Shown here one piece after another: positions 6,177 to 8,242 of a DNA stretch of 8,242 nt. The notes below the pieces were generated by a model, which saw only the letters and a list, made by a program, of their open reading frames with translations, did no database searches and was not told the origin of the DNA. Source of the DNA: Legionellaceae bacterium (GTDB lineage Bacteria; Pseudomonadota; Gammaproteobacteria; Legionellales; Legionellaceae); NCBI GenBank assembly GCA_030696465.1, contig JAUYSE010000172.1, positions 1 through 8,242 of the forward strand, read 5' to 3'. The stretch's first letter is position 1, and every line of letters begins with the position of its first letter. Position numbers and translations under genes: made by a program.

Positions 6177-6853
6177 GAGCGCTCATACGACAGTTATTCC
6201 CGCTAACGCTCGAAGCCTTGCCGAACAAGGTATTCGATAAAATCCTTTTCGCAAACCCTCACAGCGCAAGGACGCGCTGTGGGAGCGTCAGGATGACTTT
6301 ATGCGTGTTTGCGAAAAGGATTTTATCGAAATGCCTTGTTACCACAAAAATAATTAAGCGGGAATTACTGCTCATACTATTCTGTACTGTGCTGCTCTCT
6401 GCCTGTGGGTTTCATTTACGAGGCGATATCTCGCTGCCTCCTTCTTTACAACCCCTCGCACTTATCGTTGAACAATCCCACAACCCGCTCTTATTACAAG
6501 CAGCCCAACAACTGCTCGATACACAACATATTCGGACCGCCGACAAAGAACACGCACGTTTTTGGCTCGTCTTAGAAAATGAAGGATTCAACGAACAAGT
6601 AGCGCATATTAGTGCCAGCACTACGCCCAGACAATATAATCTACAATACAGTCTACAATATAGCCTCATTGATACTCGAGGCAAGCCCATCATTCCCGTA
6701 CAAACTATCCATTTAACACAATCTATTACCGTCAACAATGATCGCTTATTAGGTTCCAATTTTGAAACGCTCACCATTGCCAATGAAATGCGCGAAAAAG
6801 CCCTATATCAAATCTTAGAACATATTCATATGAAGGGACCCGCGGCGGAATGA
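6173..6853 (+). CDS. lptE: LPS-assembly lipoprotein LptE with an element-derived N-terminal extension
   Basis: LptE plugs the LptD barrel in the outer membrane and helps insert lipopolysaccharide. The 226-residue frame opens with ATGA overlapping the leuS stop. The lipobox LSAC ends at Cys78 and is followed by the family hallmark GFHLRG (79-84). The mature part (149 aa) includes the typical QYNLQYSLQYSLIDTRG segment, whose first 12 codons are three near-repeats of a 12-base unit (6632-6667). The oddity is the 77-residue region before Cys78. Residues about 4-66 are encoded by a palindromic element inserted in frame with no stop. Deleting between the flanking 8-bp repeats gives a 163-aa protein starting MRALILFCTVLLSAC, a short normal lipoprotein signal. 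Met41 (6293), inside the element, has GGGAG (6281-6285) seven bases upstream and could be an alternative start with a 37-residue signal peptide. Because the extension precedes the Cys, signal peptidase II would remove it. Confidence 0.93.
   Translation: MRALIRQLFPLTLEALPNKVFDKILFANPHSARTRCGSVRMTLCVFAKRILSKCLVTTKIIKRELLLILFCTVLLSACGFHLRGDISLPPSLQPLALIVEQSHNPLLLQAAQQLLDTQHIRTADKEHARFWLVLENEGFNEQVAHISASTTPRQYNLQYSLQYSLIDTRGKPIIPVQTIHLTQSITVNNDRLLGSNFETLTIANEMREKALYQILEHIHMKGPAAE
6181..6188. repeat. Left 8-bp direct repeat (GCTCATAC) of palindromic element copy 1
   Basis: Identical to 6370-6377. The two borders are 189 nt apart and read as a target-site duplication. They fall in lptE codons 3-6 and 66-69. 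Confidence 0.75.
6189..6369 (+). mobile_element. Palindromic MITE-like element, copy 1 (inserted in lptE)
   Basis: A 181-bp non-autonomous element with no transposase. The outer inverted repeat is ATTCCCGCT (6196-6204)/AGCGGGAAT (6357-6365), extending to 12 of 13 matches (AGTTATTCCCGCT against AGTAATTCCCGCT). The inner arms are 6224-6256 and 6307-6340: 24 bp perfect, then a 1-nt bulge and one G.U pair, then 7 bp perfect. The 50-nt apical part (6257-6306) holds a stem CACAGCGC/GCGCTGTG (6260-6267/6274-6281) with loop AAGGAC, extendable by T.G and C-G pairs, then 23 nt identical to copy 2. It is flanked by GCTCATAC direct repeats. The insert plus one repeat is 63 codons, and the lptE frame reads straight through, recalling Rickettsia palindromic elements. 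The transposase family is unknown. Confidence 0.85.
6370..6377. repeat. Right 8-bp direct repeat (GCTCATAC) of palindromic element copy 1
   Basis: Partner of 6181-6188. It directly follows the 13-nt right terminal inverted repeat of the element, as expected of a target-site duplication. Confidence 0.75.
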
Positions 6854-6858
6854 TCATC
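6851..6858. repeat. Left 8-bp direct repeat (TGATCATC) of palindromic element copy 2
   Basis: Identical to 7041-7048 and 190 nt from it. Its first three bases are the lptE stop codon. With A6850 it spells ATGATCATC, the likely original first codons (Met-Ile-Ile) of holA, now stranded before the insertion. Confidence 0.78.
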
Positions 6859-7040
6859 TCAATCACTCCCGCCCAAGCCAAAAATTCTGCAAAACAAGCT
6901 GTTCGGATAAAGGATTTTCGTAAACCTTCACGGCGCAAGGACGCGCCGTGAGAGCGTCAGGATGACTTTATGCGTGTTTACGAAAATCCTTTATCCGAAC
7001 AACTTGTTATATCACTAACATCATAAGGCGGGAGTTTCCG
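6859..7040 (+). mobile_element. Palindromic MITE-like element, copy 2 (between lptE and holA)
   Basis: A 182-bp homologue of copy 1 in the same orientation. The outer inverted repeat is ACTCCCGCC (6865-6873)/GGCGGGAGT (7027-7035). The inner arms are 6893-6925 and 6976-7008, with 32 of 33 positions paired. The apical part (6926-6975) is also 50 nt, with stem CACGGCGC/GCGCCGTG (6929-6936/6943-6950) and the same loop AAGGAC. It is flanked by TGATCATC direct repeats. The distance from CCCGC to the inner arm is 25 nt in both copies. It has no coding capacity beyond short frames. Its right end supplies the Shine-Dalgarno and the first base of the holA start codon. Confidence 0.87.
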
Positions 7041-7042
7041 TG
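7027..7042 (+). promoter_or_regulatory. Element-derived ribosome binding site and GTG start of holA
   Basis: GGGAG (7030-7034) lies five bases before GTG (7040-7042). The Shine-Dalgarno is part of the right terminal repeat GGCGGGAGT (7027-7035), which pairs perfectly with ACTCCCGCC (6865-6873) at the left end of the same element. In RNA, the long inner arms would bring the two ends together and could hide the ribosome site. Confidence 0.6.
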
Positions 7043-8053
7043 ATCATCAAACCGAATCCTTTATTTAGCCCGTTGCCAGCAAGCAACGCTGCGGTCTATA
7101 TATTGACCGGCAATGATTCTTTTTTATTACACTATTATCGCCAAGCCATTGCGAAACAACGCAGTTGCGAAAATTCTAATTGGACCCGCACATTTCATAT
7201 CCTTGAAAAAAGCCAAGATTGGTTTAATATCCTGCAAGCAGCAATGCAACCCTCACTGTTTGCGGAATCCACACGTATCGATGCACTCTTTGAAAAAAAA
7301 TCACTCGAACGCGCAATCACTACCGCATTAAAACAATATCTAGAGAATCCCAATCCCAAATGCATCCTCTTTTTAGAATGCCCCGCATTACCTGCGAAAG
7401 CACTCGGAGCACTCGCTGAGCACCCAGCGCTCAGTGTATGGACCTTGAAAGCACCCACTATCCCTGATCTGCAACGATATATTACTTTGCAACTCCAAGC
7501 GCAGCATAAAACTTTTGAGCCAGGACTTCCTGCATTTATCGCACAACAAACACAAGGCAATCTTCGAGCCTGTGATCAGGCTATTCAGCGCCTCTGTTTC
7601 AGTTATTCAGACGATCGCCCACTACAAATTTCACAAGCACGCCAACAAGTTGATCCTGAACATTACTTTTCACTCTACGAATTAAAAGAAACCTATCAAC
7701 GTGGCGATCTTAAAACACTTTTTAATATGCTAGATTACTTTGAAAGCATGGAGCAACAACCCTTAATTCTTTGGAGTTTTACGCAAGATATTCAGCAGTA
7801 CGTTGATTTAAAACAGCGCTTACGCCACCAAGCATGGCCTGCGGCTTGTCAAGCACTTGGTCTATGGCGCAGCGTCATCCCTGCATATCAAAAATTATTA
7901 CAACGGCATAGTGAAACCCATTTATTACAGTTATTGTCTGAGTGCCAACGCATTGATAAACAATCTAAATCTCAGCAAAGAATCCATGCCTGGGATGCCT
8001 TGCGTGGCCTCGCACTGCAGCTGACGCAAGGAGATATTCCATGTCCAGCATAG
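7040..8053 (+). CDS. holA: DNA polymerase III subunit delta
   Basis: The delta subunit of the clamp loader opens the beta sliding clamp during DNA replication. The 337-aa length is close to E. coli HolA (343). The N-terminal nucleotide-binding-fold start VYILTGNDSFLLHYYRQAI (19-37) is typical, with a degenerate P-loop as in the family. The middle region matches (CILFLECPALPAKALGAL, QGNLRACDQAIQRL), as does the C-terminal collar region (LKTLFNMLDYFESMEQQPLILW). The start is GTG with GGGAG five bases before it. The next codons, ATC ATC AAA, equal those after the ATG stranded at 6850, so the gene probably once began there, overlapping the lptE stop. The end overlaps nadD by 13 bases. Confidence 0.95.
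   Translation: MIIKPNPLFSPLPASNAAVYILTGNDSFLLHYYRQAIAKQRSCENSNWTRTFHILEKSQDWFNILQAAMQPSLFAESTRIDALFEKKSLERAITTALKQYLENPNPKCILFLECPALPAKALGALAEHPALSVWTLKAPTIPDLQRYITLQLQAQHKTFEPGLPAFIAQQTQGNLRACDQAIQRLCFSYSDDRPLQISQARQQVDPEHYFSLYELKETYQRGDLKTLFNMLDYFESMEQQPLILWSFTQDIQQYVDLKQRLRHQAWPAACQALGLWRSVIPAYQKLLQRHSETHLLQLLSECQRIDKQSKSQQRIHAWDALRGLALQLTQGDIPCPA
7041..7048. repeat. Right 8-bp direct repeat (TGATCATC) of palindromic element copy 2
   Basis: Partner of 6851-6858. Its first two bases complete the GTG start of holA, and the rest encodes the two isoleucines that follow. Confidence 0.78.
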
Positions 8054-8242
8054 CATTGTACGGAGGAACCTTTGATCCTGTGCATGAAGGACACCTCAAA
8101 ACGGCACAATATCTTAAAACGCAACTTGCTTTTGACTCCCTTCTGCTCATGCCTTGTAAAACCGCTTTATTAAAAGCTGATGCCTCTGCAAGCCCTGAGC
8201 AACGAGCAGCCATGTTACAACTGGCAATACAAGACTATCCTG
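8041..8242 (+). CDS. nadD: Nicotinate-nucleotide adenylyltransferase, 3' truncated by the window
   Basis: Joins ATP and nicotinate mononucleotide to give deamido-NAD in NAD biosynthesis. Only the first 67 codons are present. The nucleotidyltransferase signature GGTFDPVHEGHL (residues 8-19) contains the HxGH motif as His15-Glu-Gly-His18. SPEQRAAMLQLAI near the end of the visible part matches the usual NadD segment, although the common PPHK motif is replaced by an unusual CKTALLK. The start ATG has the Shine-Dalgarno AAGGAG (8028-8033) seven bases upstream, inside holA, and overlaps the holA end by 13 bases. The lptE-holA-nadD order is common in gammaproteobacteria. Confidence 0.95.
   Translation, partial: MSSIALYGGTFDPVHEGHLKTAQYLKTQLAFDSLLLMPCKTALLKADASASPEQRAAMLQLAIQDYP

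Noticed and set aside
6412..6783. 123-codon minus-strand frame opposite lptE
   Set aside because: Antisense shadow of the mature LptE coding region, with repetitive low-information residues and no ribosome site noted.
6181..7048. CRISPR array or tandem duplication as explanation for the repeated sequences
   Set aside because: Only two copies about 670 nt apart, each palindromic over its length with its own distinct 8-bp border repeats. That fits insertion elements, not a repeat-spacer array or segment duplication.

Overview
The window looks like chromosomal DNA from a gammaproteobacterium of moderate-to-low GC. The order lnt, leuS, lptE, holA, nadD is a conserved gammaproteobacterial outer-membrane/tRNA-charging/replication block. 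Two lineage-specific genes and palindromic repeats interrupt it, which suggests a host-associated lineage such as the Legionellales (Coxiella/Legionella/Rickettsiella-like). That placement is inferred from gene order and protein style, not from a database match.

Layout: (1) 1-79, a tRNA-Leu(CAA) cut at its 5' end. (2) 174-728, an orphan, very basic, histidine-rich protein. (3) 729-1192, a non-coding stretch holding a GC-rich palindromic repeat block and candidate control sites for the next gene. (4) 1193-2728, lnt, apolipoprotein N-acyltransferase with its Glu-Lys-Cys triad intact. (5) 2752-3567 on the minus strand, an unrecognised Pro/Ala/Lys/Glu-rich protein, convergent with lnt and divergent from leuS. 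(6) 3711-8242 on the plus strand, the leuS-lptE-holA-nadD operon, with nadD running off the window.

The most interesting signal is a pair of homologous palindromic elements of about 181-182 bp (6189-6369 and 6859-7040). Both lie in the same orientation at the 5' ends of adjacent operon genes. Each is bordered by a perfect 8-bp direct repeat (GCTCATAC; TGATCATC), giving insert periods of 189 and 190 nt. Removing copy 1 leaves a short, ordinary lipoprotein signal peptide on LptE. Removing copy 2 restores an ATGA stop/start overlap between lptE and holA. Copy 1 is translated in frame and adds 63 codons before the LptE lipobox. Copy 2 split the holA start, turned ATG into GTG and supplies the new Shine-Dalgarno sequence. 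All four differences in the 50-nt apical region preserve base pairing, including G.U wobbles, which suggests selection on a folded RNA.

Functional links: Lnt performs the last acylation of lipoproteins, and LptE is one such lipoprotein, acting as the plug partner of LptD in LPS export. LeuS charges tRNA-Leu, one of which lies at the window edge. HolA is the delta subunit of the polymerase III clamp loader, and NadD makes nicotinate adenine dinucleotide for NAD synthesis. leuS/lptE overlap by 4 nt and holA/nadD by 13 nt, consistent with one translationally coupled transcript.
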